A DNA stretch of 40,691 bases, taken from assembly GCA_001776545.1 (NCBI GenBank), contig MFBZ01000025.1, forward strand, positions 1 through 40,691. Reading direction: 5' to 3'. The notes beneath the pieces are model-generated. The model was not told where the DNA came from, did not search any database, and saw nothing but the letters and a program-made list of their open reading frames with translations. The DNA comes from Candidatus Curtissbacteria bacterium RIFCSPLOWO2_12_FULL_41_16. Lineage in GTDB: Bacteria > Patescibacteriota > Microgenomatia > Curtissbacterales > GWA2-41-24. The position numbers were made by a program, and so were the translations under genes. Positions within the stretch are counted from its first letter, which is position 1; each line of letters starts with the position of its first letter. Of this stretch, positions 7,536 to 14,788 are shown piece after piece.

Positions 7536-8698
7536 CAAACAAGCTTTAGCTGATCATCAGATTGGTTAACAGTTGACGGTTGACAGTTCACAGATTTTTT
7601 CTGCTTTTTATTACTGTGAACTGTTAACTGTGAACTATGAACTTGCGAAAGCTTAGCAACAATCGACTTAAATCCTAACCCCTCATACTCCATCCGGACC
7701 TTTCCCCAATCCGGCCTAAATCGTAAATCGTTAATCGTAAACCTGCCTGCTCCTCGAGTCTGAACGACCCCTCTCGGCCATGAGCTCGTCGTTCGAGACC
7801 CTGAAGGGTCCTCAGACCCTGAACGGGAGGCCGAATGGTCGGAGTCGAAGACCGGCAGGCAGGTCGTCAAATCAACATTACTGTCCAGCTCCACCAGCTT
7901 CTTGGCGGCAAGAGCAATATCGTGACCCGCTTCCAGCTTCTCTCTTATATGTAAAGGGTTCTCCTTGACATGCTTAAAAAGGTTTTCCAAAGTCTGGTAT
8001 TTTTGCAAAAGTTGGGCCGCTGTTTTTGGTCCAATGCCCAAAATCCCCGGCACATTGTCAGACGGATCACCAATCAACGATTTATAATCAACCATCTGGC
8101 ACGGTTCAATTCCATATTTTCCGCGAACTTCCTTCGCACCAACTAAAACACCCCATCCGGGTTTACCCTCCGTAACTTTAGTGAAGGAGGGCATTTGGAC
8201 TTTGACGTTGCCGTTGACTAGTTGGAGAACATCACGATCACCACTGAGAATAACAATGTTCATAGTTAATCGTTTATCGTTCGTCGGAATTTTCTTCTTT
8301 TTATTTTCCCTATTAACTATTAAAGATGAACCATTAACGAATCTCGACACTAGCGTCGCAATCAAGTCATCCGCTTCATACCCTTCCTTCTCGAAATATT
8401 TAATGCCAAAAGCGTCCAGAATTTTCTTAACCTTTGGCAGTTGCGGGTATAAATCTGGCGGCGGCGCCACTCTTTGGGCTTTATATTCTGCAAATTCAAT
8501 ATGGCGAAATGTCGGCGCGCCGGTATCAAAAGCACAACCAATATGATCTGGCTTCACCTCACCAATCGCCTTAATTAGCATATTGGAAAACCCAAAAACG
8601 GCGTTTGCCATCTCTCCCTTCTTATCCGTTAGGGGCGGCAAAGCATGATAGGCGCGGTGCAAAAGCGAATTGCCGTCAATCAAAAGTAATCTATTCAT
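7535..8698 (-). CDS. 5'-3' exonuclease (PolA N-terminal domain type), stand-alone
   Basis: Flap/5' nuclease corresponding to the N-terminal domain of DNA polymerase I, without polymerase domain. Metal-binding blocks are seen: LLIDGNSLLHRAYHA at the N-terminus, EGYEADDLIATL, ILSGDRDVLQLV, and SDNVPGILGIGPKTAAQLL (the helix-hairpin-helix). It would remove RNA primers or flaps in replication and repair. The 387 residues exceed the domain's usual 280-300 because of translated repeats: residues about 119-147 (inserted between EADDLIATLVSR and the ILSGDRD block), 278-327, and a C-terminal 352-377 stretch. A PolA polymerase would have to be encoded elsewhere. The GT4 gene follows with a one-base overlap. 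Confidence 0.92.
   Translation of the reverse strand: MNRLLLIDGNSLLHRAYHALPPLTDKKGEMANAVFGFSNMLIKAIGEVKPDHIGCAFDTGAPTFRHIEFAEYKAQRVAPPPDLYPQLPKVKKILDAFGIKYFEKEGYEADDLIATLVSRFVNGSSLIVNRENKKKKIPTNDKRLTMNIVILSGDRDVLQLVNGNVKVQMPSFTKVTEGKPGWGVLVGAKEVRGKYGIEPCQMVDYKSLIGDPSDNVPGILGIGPKTAAQLLQKYQTLENLFKHVKENPLHIREKLEAGHDIALAAKKLVELDSNVDLTTCLPVFDSDHSASRSGSEDPSGSRTTSSWPRGVVQTRGAGRFTINDLRFRPDWGKVRMEYEGLGFKSIVAKLSQVHSSQLTVHSNKKQKKSVNCQPSTVNQSDDQLKLV
7566..7642. repeat. ACAGTTGACAGTTCACAG inverted module, exonuclease 3' end (family H)
   Basis: The left arm TTAACAGTTGACGGTTGACA (7566-7585) continues into GTTCACAG; the right arm (7614-7642) reads ACTGTGAACTGTTAACTGTG and GAAC. The arms pair around a T-rich centre. 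It encodes the exonuclease tail segment QVHSSQLTVHS...VNCQPSTVNQS. Confidence 0.75.
7717..7865. repeat. Composite repeat in exonuclease gene (family E half copy plus GC-rich module J)
   Basis: A half copy of the TTAATCG module (7717-7741) abuts a GC-rich module. Two blocks of the latter, 7750-7787 (38 bases, one mismatch) and 7829-7853 (25 bases, identical), recur as reverse complement inside nadK at 24780-24817 and 24753-24777. Between the blocks the exonuclease copy has an extra CCCTGAAGGG-type palindrome. All of it is translated, with no stop. Confidence 0.85.
8258..8341. repeat. TTAATCGTTTATCGTT module in exonuclease gene (family E)
   Basis: Sister copy of 6801-6877: GTTCATAGTTAATCGTTTAT on the left, a T/C-rich centre, and TTAACTATTAAAGATGAACC plus ATTAACG on the right. 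It is translated as VNGSSLIVNRE...NDKRLTMN between two conserved nuclease blocks. Confidence 0.75.
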
Positions 8699-8802
8699 GT
8701 GAATATTTTATTCCCTTGATATATAATCTCGAAGAACGAAAGTTGAGCGTCGAGTTTAAACGTAGAATTTTAAATTATAAATTTTAAGTTTTTAATTAAT
8801 TC

Positions 8803-10755
8803 TTAGGCTCTAGCGGTTTTGATAAGATGGGCTTTTTTAAACTTCGTTTCGCCGTCGGAAACCGGCTTACCAACCAGCCTCTCAAACTCGTCTCGCTCAA
8901 GTGTCTCTTTTTCAAGTAAAGTCCCCGCCACTAAATCTAACTTTGCTCTGTGTTTTTGCAAAATCTCCTGGGCCTTTTTATGACCGTTATCAATTATCTT
9001 GGCAATCTCCCCGTCAATTTTACCAGCCAGCTCTGGAGAGACCTGACCCCCCTCGCCCATAAGGGTTGGCCAAACTCCAAACTGGGGTCGCGGGGCAAAG
9101 ATTGTCGGACCAAGATCACTCATCCCAAATTCGGTAACCATTTCGCGCGCTAAAGTTGAAGCAATTTCCAAATCGCTCGCTGCTCCTGTTGTAAACTCAT
9201 CAAAAATTAATTCCTCGGCGGCCCTTCCTCCAAGAAGCGTTGCAATCCGCTCTAAAAGTCTTGTTTTAGTCTCTGTGTATCTGTCTACGGACGGCGGCAC
9301 AAGAGTATGACCGCCGGTTATGCCGCGGGCAACAATTGAGATCCTATGCACCGGATCAACATGGGGCAAATAGTGGGCAGCCACGGCGTGGCCGGCTTCG
9401 TGGTACGCCGTCATTTTTCTTTCCTCCTCCGATTGCATCCTTTTTCTTTGTGGCCCTAATTTGACTTTAGTTGCTGCCTCCTCAAGATCTAAGTTATTAA
9501 TTTCGCGTCGCAAGTCTCTGGCCGCTAGAATCGCTGCTTCATTGAGCATATTGGCCAAATCCGCACCGCTATAACCGACAGTCCTTTTGGCAAGACTCTC
9601 AATATCCACTTCTTTATCAAATGGCTTACCTTTCATATGAATTTTAATAATCGCCTTTCTACCCTCGATATCCGGTAAATCAAGTACCACTCTTCTGTCA
9701 AATCTTCCAGGCCGGGTTAGGGCAGGATCCAAAAGATCTGGTCTGTTGGTTGCTCCCATCACCATCACATTGTCGTTTGGCGCAAAACCATCCATTTCCA
9801 CCAAAATCTGATTTAAGGTCTGTTCCCGTTCATCATGTCCCCCGGAAAAACCTAAACCTCGCATTCTGCCAATTGATTCAATTTCATCAATAAAAATTAT
9901 CGCCGGTGCCGTCTTTTTAGCCTGGGCAAATAAATCACGAACCCTTGCTGCCCCGACCCCTACCAACATCTCCATAAACTCTGAACCGGCAACCGAGAAA
10001 AATGGCACTCCCGCTTCTCCGGCCACAGCCCGGGCCAAAAGAGTCTTGCCCGTACCCGCGGGTCCCACCAAAAGCACCCCTTTGGGAGTTCTGGCGCCCA
10101 CCGCCCGATATTTCTCCGGATGTTTCAAAAAGTCGACAACTTCCTGAAGCTCTTGTTTGGCCTCGTCAACCCCGGCCACGTCGGCAAAAGTAATCTTGGA
10201 CATATCTCGCGTAAATTGGCGGGCCCGCGATTGACCAAAAGAAAAAACAGATGAGGCCCCTTCTCTTGCCTGCCTAAAAATCAAGAAGAAGAAGAATACC
10301 ATCAGTCCCAGTGGCAAAAGAGTAGTTAGGATTGTTATCCATGCCTGTGAGAAAGTACGGTCGCGCACCTCAATCGCTGTTGCTGTTGGATCAACCTTGG
10401 CTGCTTCCAATGCGGCAAACAAAGATTGGTTTTCTTCCTTGCGAGATGTATAAACTTGGCCGTCTTTTAACTTAACCGAAATTCTATCCCCGTCAATTTC
10501 GATTTTTTCAACTTTATTATCGCGAATATCAGCAATCATTTGAGAAAGTGGCTTATTGGGCAGAAATCGCGTTGAAGAACCCGAAGTAAAAACAAAAAAC
10601 CCAAAGAATATTAACCCCAGAATTGCATAGATTATAAAACCACGCCAAGAAGATTTTCCGCGAATTCTAGGTATTGAAACCTTTGGAACAGACGGCTTCA
10701 TCTGTTTGCCTCCCAAAATTTTTCCGCTGGAATTTTTATCTTGTGAATTGGGCAT
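8803..10755 (-). CDS. ftsH: ATP-dependent zinc metalloprotease FtsH
   Basis: Membrane-bound AAA+ protease that degrades misfolded membrane and regulatory proteins. Two transmembrane segments (about residues 38-60 and 133-158) flank a periplasmic-side domain. The AAA domain carries Walker A GPAGTGKT, Walker B IIFIDEIESIG and the second-region-of-homology arginines (ATNRPDLLDPALTRPGRFDRR, given here in part). The protease domain has the zinc motif HEAGH and the downstream acidic ligand region TGAASDLEIA. 650 residues is typical. The start at 10755 gives an 18-residue tail before a second Met; either could be used. No repeat module is inserted in this gene, in contrast to its neighbours. Confidence 0.96.
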   Translation of the reverse strand: MPNSQDKNSSGKILGGKQMKPSVPKVSIPRIRGKSSWRGFIIYAILGLIFFGFFVFTSGSSTRFLPNKPLSQMIADIRDNKVEKIEIDGDRISVKLKDGQVYTSRKEENQSLFAALEAAKVDPTATAIEVRDRTFSQAWITILTTLLPLGLMVFFFFLIFRQAREGASSVFSFGQSRARQFTRDMSKITFADVAGVDEAKQELQEVVDFLKHPEKYRAVGARTPKGVLLVGPAGTGKTLLARAVAGEAGVPFFSVAGSEFMEMLVGVGAARVRDLFAQAKKTAPAIIFIDEIESIGRMRGLGFSGGHDEREQTLNQILVEMDGFAPNDNVMVMGATNRPDLLDPALTRPGRFDRRVVLDLPDIEGRKAIIKIHMKGKPFDKEVDIESLAKRTVGYSGADLANMLNEAAILAARDLRREINNLDLEEAATKVKLGPQRKRMQSEEERKMTAYHEAGHAVAAHYLPHVDPVHRISIVARGITGGHTLVPPSVDRYTETKTRLLERIATLLGGRAAEELIFDEFTTGAASDLEIASTLAREMVTEFGMSDLGPTIFAPRPQFGVWPTLMGEGGQVSPELAGKIDGEIAKIIDNGHKKAQEILQKHRAKLDLVAGTLLEKETLERDEFERLVGKPVSDGETKFKKAHLIKTARA

Positions 10756-10799
10756 GTTTAGAGGATAATTCTATCACCAAAAAGACCAAATTACCAGAA

Positions 10800-11810
10800 T
10801 TAAAAGTATTCCATTTTCATTGCTTTACGCACCAAATCTAATGTCTGCTGTGCTTCTTTTCTCGCCTTAGCCGTTCCCTCTTTCAGAATCTTATTAATCA
10901 GTTCCGGCTGCTTTTCAAACTCTGTCCGTCTCTGGCGGATCGGCTCTAAAAACTCCTCCAAAACTTCCACTAAAAATTCCTTCACCTCTACATCCTTCAC
11001 CGTCCCTTTCCGATATCTTTCTTTGTACTGCTCAGTCCGTGTCACGTGTCGCTTGTTACCTGCCTGGGACGCAAAAGCATCAAGATAAATAAACACCGGA
11101 TTATTCTCTACGTCTCCCGGCTCATCTCCGTGAATTCTAGCTGGATCCGTATACATACCCATTACTTTCTTCCTCACTTCTTCTGCTGAATCCGTCAAAA
11201 AAATCGCGTTGCCTGAAGATTTACCCATTTTCGCCTGTCCATCAGTCCCCGGAAGCGTGGGCACTTCCCCTATCAGTGGCTCTGGTATAGGGAAAACCTC
11301 CCCATAGGTGTTATTGAACTTAATCGCAATATCCCTTGCGTATTCAACGTGGGCTTTTTGATCCTTCCCCACAGGAACAAGATTTGCCCTAACAAGCAGA
11401 ATGTCGGCAGCCATCAAAACAGGATAATAAAAAAGACCGACTGTGTCCTGAAAACCTTGGTCTAATTTCTCTTTCAAGGCCGGCTGCCTGGCAATAAGCG
11501 GCCTGGGAGTTAAAACACTCAAAAAATAAGCAAGCTCCAACACCTCCGGCACTTTTGATTGAATAAAAAAGGTCACTTTTTCAGGATCTAAGCCGACTGA
11601 CAAATAACCTAACATTAACCCTCTGATGTTACCTTCAATCTGCTTTGTCTTATCAAAGTAAGTAGTCAGGGCATGCAAATCGACAATCGGGATAAACATC
11701 TCATACTCGTCTTGCAGTTTGACTCTGTTTCTAAGCGAGCCGACATAGTTCCCCAAATGGAAACTGTCATACGTTGGTCTGTCACCGGTAAGAATTCGCT
11801 TTCTAGTCAT
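10800..11810 (-). CDS. trpS: Tryptophanyl-tRNA synthetase
   Basis: Class Ic aminoacyl-tRNA synthetase charging tRNA-Trp. The N-terminal RILTGDRPT followed by FHLGNYVGSL is the HIGH-like nucleotide-binding motif, and GQAKMGKSSGNAIFL holds the KMSKS-like loop. The family with LTGDRPTGKLHxGHYVG is the nearest match; here GKL is replaced by YDSF, one residue longer. A repeat module (11038-11067) encodes about residues 248-257 (NKRHVTRTEQ region). I choose ATG 11810 (MTRKRIL) over an upstream GTG. The ATG has no good Shine-Dalgarno, but a small ORF carrying a decayed copy of the trpS start ends five bases upstream, so translation may depend on re-initiation. Confidence 0.93.
   Translation of the reverse strand: MTRKRILTGDRPTYDSFHLGNYVGSLRNRVKLQDEYEMFIPIVDLHALTTYFDKTKQIEGNIRGLMLGYLSVGLDPEKVTFFIQSKVPEVLELAYFLSVLTPRPLIARQPALKEKLDQGFQDTVGLFYYPVLMAADILLVRANLVPVGKDQKAHVEYARDIAIKFNNTYGEVFPIPEPLIGEVPTLPGTDGQAKMGKSSGNAIFLTDSAEEVRKKVMGMYTDPARIHGDEPGDVENNPVFIYLDAFASQAGNKRHVTRTEQYKERYRKGTVKDVEVKEFLVEVLEEFLEPIRQRRTEFEKQPELINKILKEGTAKARKEAQQTLDLVRKAMKMEYF
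11038..11067. repeat. TGTCAC/GTTACC module inside trpS (family D)
   Basis: GTGTCACGTGTCGCTTGTTA followed by CCTGCC is a variant of the module in mutM (1991-2018) and at 39261-39290. It is translated in frame in the C-terminal third of TrpRS. Confidence 0.6.
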
Positions 11811-11815
11811 AAAGA

Positions 11816-11902
11816 TCACCAGCTTGCCCCTCGAAGTCCTGAGTTTATCGAAGGACGAGGTGGGGTTGGCCTACCACCTGTTAAAATTCGCTTCTTATTC
11901 AT
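11816..11902 (-). pseudogene. Fossil trpS start with inserted repeat (28-codon ORF)
   Basis: ATG at 11902, preceded by an AGAGGT Shine-Dalgarno, opens a 28-codon ORF beginning MNKKRILTGGRPT, nearly the same as the real TrpRS start MTRKRILTGDRPT (about 29 of 39 bases agree). After RPT comes a palindromic CCTCGTCCTTCG...CGAAGTCCTCG-type repeat (11823-11863), then GGCAAGCTG, which would restore the family motif RPTGKL if the repeat were removed, and then a stop. So this looks like an older trpS 5' end interrupted by a repeat, with a duplicated start just downstream serving the present gene. Confidence 0.65.
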
Positions 11903-12013
11903 AACTACCTCTTAGTATACTTTTGATCGGCGTTATCCTCAATCGGCAATGGATCAAAACAACTAAAAGTACCCCACTAATTGGCGAAGAGCCGGAACTC
12001 TAGTCAGACTTTT

Positions 12014-12469
12014 TTAAGTTAAATCGCAAATCGTGTATTGACCAACTGCCCTGACTAAATCCCCTAAATCCATTTCCAATCCATGCGTTAAATCTCCGGA
12101 GCCAAGATTAACTTTTTCCAGCCCCATTACTTTAGAATCAAAAATTACGGGCAGATTTGTCAGAATTGGACAAACCGCACCGATGGGCACACCGACAATT
12201 CTTCCTACCTCATCAGGCTTAGCTAACTCACTTTTGGAACCAAACAACCTTCTTACCTTCTTAAAATCAACCCGATCCCTACCTCTTGCCACCAAAGCTA
12301 CAAAACGGTTGTCAGAAATTCTAACAAGTAAAGTTTTAATAATTTCCTCAGGATTAACCCCGGCCGCAACAACATCCTCCACTCTAAAAACCTTCCCACT
12401 CAAGTCAATCAGGGTATATTTAAGATCCAATTTTTTGAGATAACCCTCAATCTGGACAAGAGTTGCCAT
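12014..12469 (-). CDS. YbaK/EbsC-family aminoacyl-tRNA deacylase-like protein
   Basis: 151 residues covering the YbaK/prolyl-tRNA-editing domain, which hydrolyses mischarged aminoacyl-tRNAs such as Cys-tRNA(Pro). Visible family marks are the conserved lysine in EEIIKTLLVR and the GRIVGVPIGAVCP segment around the substrate pocket. Which aminoacyl-tRNA it edits cannot be told. It begins three bases after the stop of a 69-residue orphan, so the two are probably cotranslated. trpS follows on the same strand after about 110 bases, which places two tRNA-charging functions together. Confidence 0.8.
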   Translation of the reverse strand: MATLVQIEGYLKKLDLKYTLIDLSGKVFRVEDVVAAGVNPEEIIKTLLVRISDNRFVALVARGRDRVDFKKVRRLFGSKSELAKPDEVGRIVGVPIGAVCPILTNLPVIFDSKVMGLEKVNLGSGDLTHGLEMDLGDLVRAVGQYTICDLT

Positions 12470-12472
12470 TTT

Positions 12473-12682
12473 TTAATGCAAACCTCTCTCTTTACAGCCT
12501 ACAAGATCTTCGCTTCTGGCCACGACTCCCATTCTTTCTTTATCAACCTCAACACTATCAATAATCATTTGACCATTCAAAGGCAGTTGACCCTCTTTAA
12601 CCCGTGCAATAATACCCCTTAGCTCCTCGGGGGATGCGTTAGCTAAAATTTCTCCAAGCCTTTCTGCCAGACCAAGATTCAT
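12473..12682 (-). CDS. Small hypothetical protein, 69 aa
   Basis: 69 residues, helical and charged (GLAERLGEILANASPEELRG), no recognised family. It has one of the best ribosome binding sites in the window: AAGGAGGTGA six to seven bases before the ATG. It sits between a small cysteine-containing orphan and the ybaK-like gene. The strong Shine-Dalgarno and tight spacing support it as a real gene. It could be a ribosome- or tRNA-related accessory, but nothing in the sequence shows this. Confidence 0.65.
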   Translation of the reverse strand: MNLGLAERLGEILANASPEELRGIIARVKEGQLPLNGQMIIDSVEVDKERMGVVARSEDLVGCKERGLH

Positions 12683-12721
12683 AGATTTTCACCTCCTTAT
12701 AAATAAATTTGAACTCAAACA

Positions 12722-12919
12722 TTACCAAATGCTTTGTTTTACTCTCTTTGGGGCTTGAATTTTCATACCTTCAGGACACCAGACTTTACCAACTAAATCC
12801 GCAACTTCTCTAAGCTGCAAACCGTCACCGCTAGTTCTCAAACGATTATCCAGAATTCCATCCCGGATATGACATCCCGAACAGCTGCCGGTAGCACTTT
12901 GTAAACATCTCTCAGCCAT
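12722..12919 (-). CDS. Small cysteine-containing hypothetical protein, 65 aa
   Basis: 65 residues starting at ATG 12919, preceded by AAGGAGGTGA at ideal spacing. It contains CLQSATGSCSGCHIRDGI, three cysteines including a CxxCH pair, and a fourth cysteine in KVWCPEGM. The four cysteines could bind a metal (zinc or Fe-S); a heme role via CxxCH is possible but there is no signal peptide. It is the first gene after the terminator-bearing leader region at 12973-13236, so it and the next two genes may be controlled by that leader. Confidence 0.65.
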   Translation of the reverse strand: MAERCLQSATGSCSGCHIRDGILDNRLRTSGDGLQLREVADLVGKVWCPEGMKIQAPKRVKQSIW

Positions 12920-12938
12920 CAAAAATCACCTCCTTTTT

Positions 12939-12971
12939 CCTCCGGGCCAGAGGCCCTCTGGACCGGCGGCC
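12939..12971. repeat. GC-rich palindromic module, non-coding copy (family B)
   Basis: TCCGGGCCAGAGGCCCTCTG followed by GACCGGCGGCC matches the module translated inside mutM (2316-2351) with a few changes. Here it lies between a terminator and the Shine-Dalgarno of the 65-residue protein. Confidence 0.8.
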
Positions 12972-12972
12972 A

Positions 12973-12998
12973 CAAAAAAACTCGCCCCTGTGGCGAGT
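12973..12998 (-). terminator. Intrinsic terminator
   Basis: On the minus strand the stem ACTCGCC/GGCGAGT with a five-base loop is followed by seven T. It lies about 54 bases before the ATG of the 65-residue protein, so it either ends the RNA starting near 13200 or acts as an attenuator for the downstream genes. Confidence 0.8.
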
Positions 12999-13200
12999 TC
13001 CTGTGTGGTTTGTTTATTTAGGTCTTAACGAACCACTACATAACCCGCCGCTTTGCGAGTAAAGAAAAACTTAAAAAAGTTGTGTAGTGTCGTTCGTATA
13101 ATTAACATTTTTAATGCCTGCCCAAAAAAATTGTTAGCAACTCAGTCTGCCTATCTGCTAATCCGCCAACCGGCGGACACCTCAAAAGAGCATCACTCTA
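12999..13200 (-). ncRNA. Candidate structured RNA or attenuator leader
   Basis: This stretch carries no credible protein. On the minus strand it has: a hairpin TCCGCC-GGTT-GGCGGA (13162-13177); a stem TTAGCA/TGCTAA (13134-13161) followed by CAATTTTTTT, a possible first terminator; and three arms that can pair in two exclusive ways: 13079-13096 with 13027-13044 (about 16 bp), or 13027-13044 with 13002-13014. An intrinsic terminator follows. A promoter-like sequence precedes it. I do not recognise 6S, tmRNA, SRP RNA, RNase P or T-box signatures. Confidence 0.4.
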
Positions 13201-13206
13201 AAATTA

Positions 13207-13236
13207 AGTATAGCAAAGATTGTCAAGTCGAGTCAA
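13207..13236 (-). promoter_or_regulatory. Sigma70-type promoter for the leader/ncRNA
   Basis: On the minus strand TTGACT (13231-13236), an 18-base spacer and TATACT (13207-13212). A transcript would begin near 13200 and run through the hairpins to the terminator at 12973. Confidence 0.55.
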
Positions 13237-13263
13237 ATCAAGTTTTGTTAGCAAGAATATGTT

Positions 13264-13674
13264 TTAACTGCTAATCCCTTTCTTAACATAGCTTGCTATT
13301 TTCGCTCTGGCAATGGCAATATCACGGTTAATTTCAAGAACCATTTCTTGCGGATTTTTAAATCCCATAACCTTCCGAATATAGGAATAAATCTCAATCT
13401 CAAGTTTGCTTGGAATGGACAAACTGGCATTAAAATCTAAAAGATAAGCCTCGCAAGATATGTCATCCTCCCTAAAAGTCGGCCTTGGCCCAAAATGCAA
13501 AACTCCCCAGTAGGCCAAAGAGGAAGGAAAGAAAACTTTACAAACATAAATCCCCCCTCTCAGGTCCTTGACAGTCAAAGGATCGAAGTTAATCGTCGGT
13601 AATCCCAGCTTTTTTCCTCTACCGGCACCGGTAACCACTCTTGCTTTAACCCTAACTGGCAAAACCTGCTTCAT
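13264..13674 (-). CDS. Riboflavin kinase (kinase domain only)
   Basis: 136 residues matching the C-terminal riboflavin kinase domain of bifunctional RibF, which phosphorylates riboflavin to FMN. Visible marks: GAGRGKKLGLPTINF (nucleotide-binding PTxN), GGIYVCKV, HFGPRPTF and the catalytic Glu region CEAYLLDF. The N-terminal FAD synthetase domain is absent, so FAD synthesis must come from another gene or be imported. The ATG overlaps the lumazine synthase stop by four bases, and riboflavin synthase lies upstream, so the three form a riboflavin-to-FMN operon. Confidence 0.88.
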   Translation of the reverse strand: MKQVLPVRVKARVVTGAGRGKKLGLPTINFDPLTVKDLRGGIYVCKVFFPSSLAYWGVLHFGPRPTFREDDISCEAYLLDFNASLSIPSKLEIEIYSYIRKVMGFKNPQEMVLEINRDIAIARAKIASYVKKGISS

Positions 13675-14156
13675 CGCTTAAAATTTGATAACAACTTCAA
13701 CATTTTCAAAGCAACCAAAGCCGCTTCCCTGCCTTTATTCATCTTATTGTTACCTGCCCTTTTTGCAGCCTGAGTCAAATTATAGGCAGCCAGAACCTCA
13801 AAAATTACCGGGATATTAAATTCCAAGGCCACATTCATGCATCCTCTCGCACATTCATTAGCCACAAGCTCAAAATGATAGGTATCCCCGCGAATAACAG
13901 CACCCAAAGCAATAATCACATCAGCCGCTTTTTTCTGGGCGATGATTCGAGCCACAACCGGAATTTCCAAAGAACCAGGAACCTGATATTGCTTTACATG
14001 AGCGCGCCTGACCCCGGCATCAAGAAGTACCGCCAGACAATGCTTTTCTAAACTTTCAGTAATCTCCCCATTAAATTCACTCCTAATAATGGCAATTTGC
14101 GATTTTTGCGCTACCGCCTTGGGGAGTATAGCCTCTTCAGTCTTTTTTTTTAACAT
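13671..14156 (-). CDS. ribH: 6,7-dimethyl-8-ribityllumazine synthase
   Basis: Penultimate enzyme of riboflavin synthesis; condenses the ribityl-uracil intermediate with dihydroxybutanone phosphate. 161 residues, family length. The substrate-binding GSLEIPVVA, the phosphate-binding/catalytic segment ALGAVIRGDTYHFE with its histidine, and the NKGREAAL helix are present. It overlaps the riboflavin synthase gene by 20 bases and the kinase gene by 4. The N-terminal 20 residues are lysine-rich and less typical; a later start is possible but the overlap pattern is consistent. Confidence 0.93.
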   Translation of the reverse strand: MLKKKTEEAILPKAVAQKSQIAIIRSEFNGEITESLEKHCLAVLLDAGVRRAHVKQYQVPGSLEIPVVARIIAQKKAADVIIALGAVIRGDTYHFELVANECARGCMNVALEFNIPVIFEVLAAYNLTQAAKRAGNNKMNKGREAALVALKMLKLLSNFKR

Positions 14157-14751
14157 TTTGCCTTTTTAAACAACTCTTAATTAGTTTCTCCAGGTATTTT
14201 CCCAAAATATCTACCTCAATATTAACTCTGTCCCCCACCTTAGCCGAAGATAGCATTGTATGAGTCCACGTATAAGGAATAATGCCAACAGTGAAACGGG
14301 TGTCTTTGACCTCAATCACGGTCAGAGAAATCCCATTAATTGCAACTGATCCTTTCTCTATAATGTAACGGCTAAGTTTGTCAGAAACCTTAAAAGCAAG
14401 AATGTGGCTATTGCCTTCCTTCTTTATATTATCTACCGCTGCCACGCCATCGATATGACCCTGGACGATGTGGCCGGCAAATCTGTCAGTTGCTGAAATT
14501 GCCAACTCCAGATTTACCAAATCTCCAATGCCCAAAGTCCCCAGCACGGTCCGTTTTAAAGTCTCCGGCATAACCTCGACTCGAAAAGTATTGAAGTTTG
14601 GTTTGGCAATCACCGTCAAACAAACTCCATCAACAGCCACGCTATCACCTTTTTTAAGATTTTTGATCAAAGATCGATCCGCCTTGACTGTAATCAGGCT
14701 ATTCTGAAAACTTTTAATTTCCCCTAAATTGGAAATTATGCCGGTAAACAT
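14137..14751 (-). CDS. ribE: Riboflavin synthase, alpha subunit
   Basis: Dismutates two lumazine molecules to riboflavin. The N-terminus MFTGIISNLGEI is diagnostic, and the two lumazine-binding barrels are visible as a repeat: GDSVAVDGVCLTV near residues 36-48 and GSVAINGISLTV in the second half, joined by GHIVQGHIDG. 204 residues is typical. It is the first gene of the ribE-ribH-kinase operon and follows a tRNA gene by about 40 bases. ribBA and ribD are not in this window. No FMN riboswitch is visible upstream. Confidence 0.94.
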   Translation of the reverse strand: MFTGIISNLGEIKSFQNSLITVKADRSLIKNLKKGDSVAVDGVCLTVIAKPNFNTFRVEVMPETLKRTVLGTLGIGDLVNLELAISATDRFAGHIVQGHIDGVAAVDNIKKEGNSHILAFKVSDKLSRYIIEKGSVAINGISLTVIEVKDTRFTVGIIPYTWTHTMLSSAKVGDRVNIEVDILGKYLEKLIKSCLKRQNVKKKD

Positions 14752-14788
14752 AGAGTTTAAGACTGGAAGTTAAAAATGATCCTCAAAG

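Noticed and set aside
12999-13200. tmRNA, 6S RNA, SRP RNA or T-box leader
   Set aside because: I looked for the tmRNA tRNA-like end, the SRP tetraloop region and the T-box TGGNACCGCG element and saw none; 6S cannot be excluded by eye, so the region is left as an unknown structured RNA.
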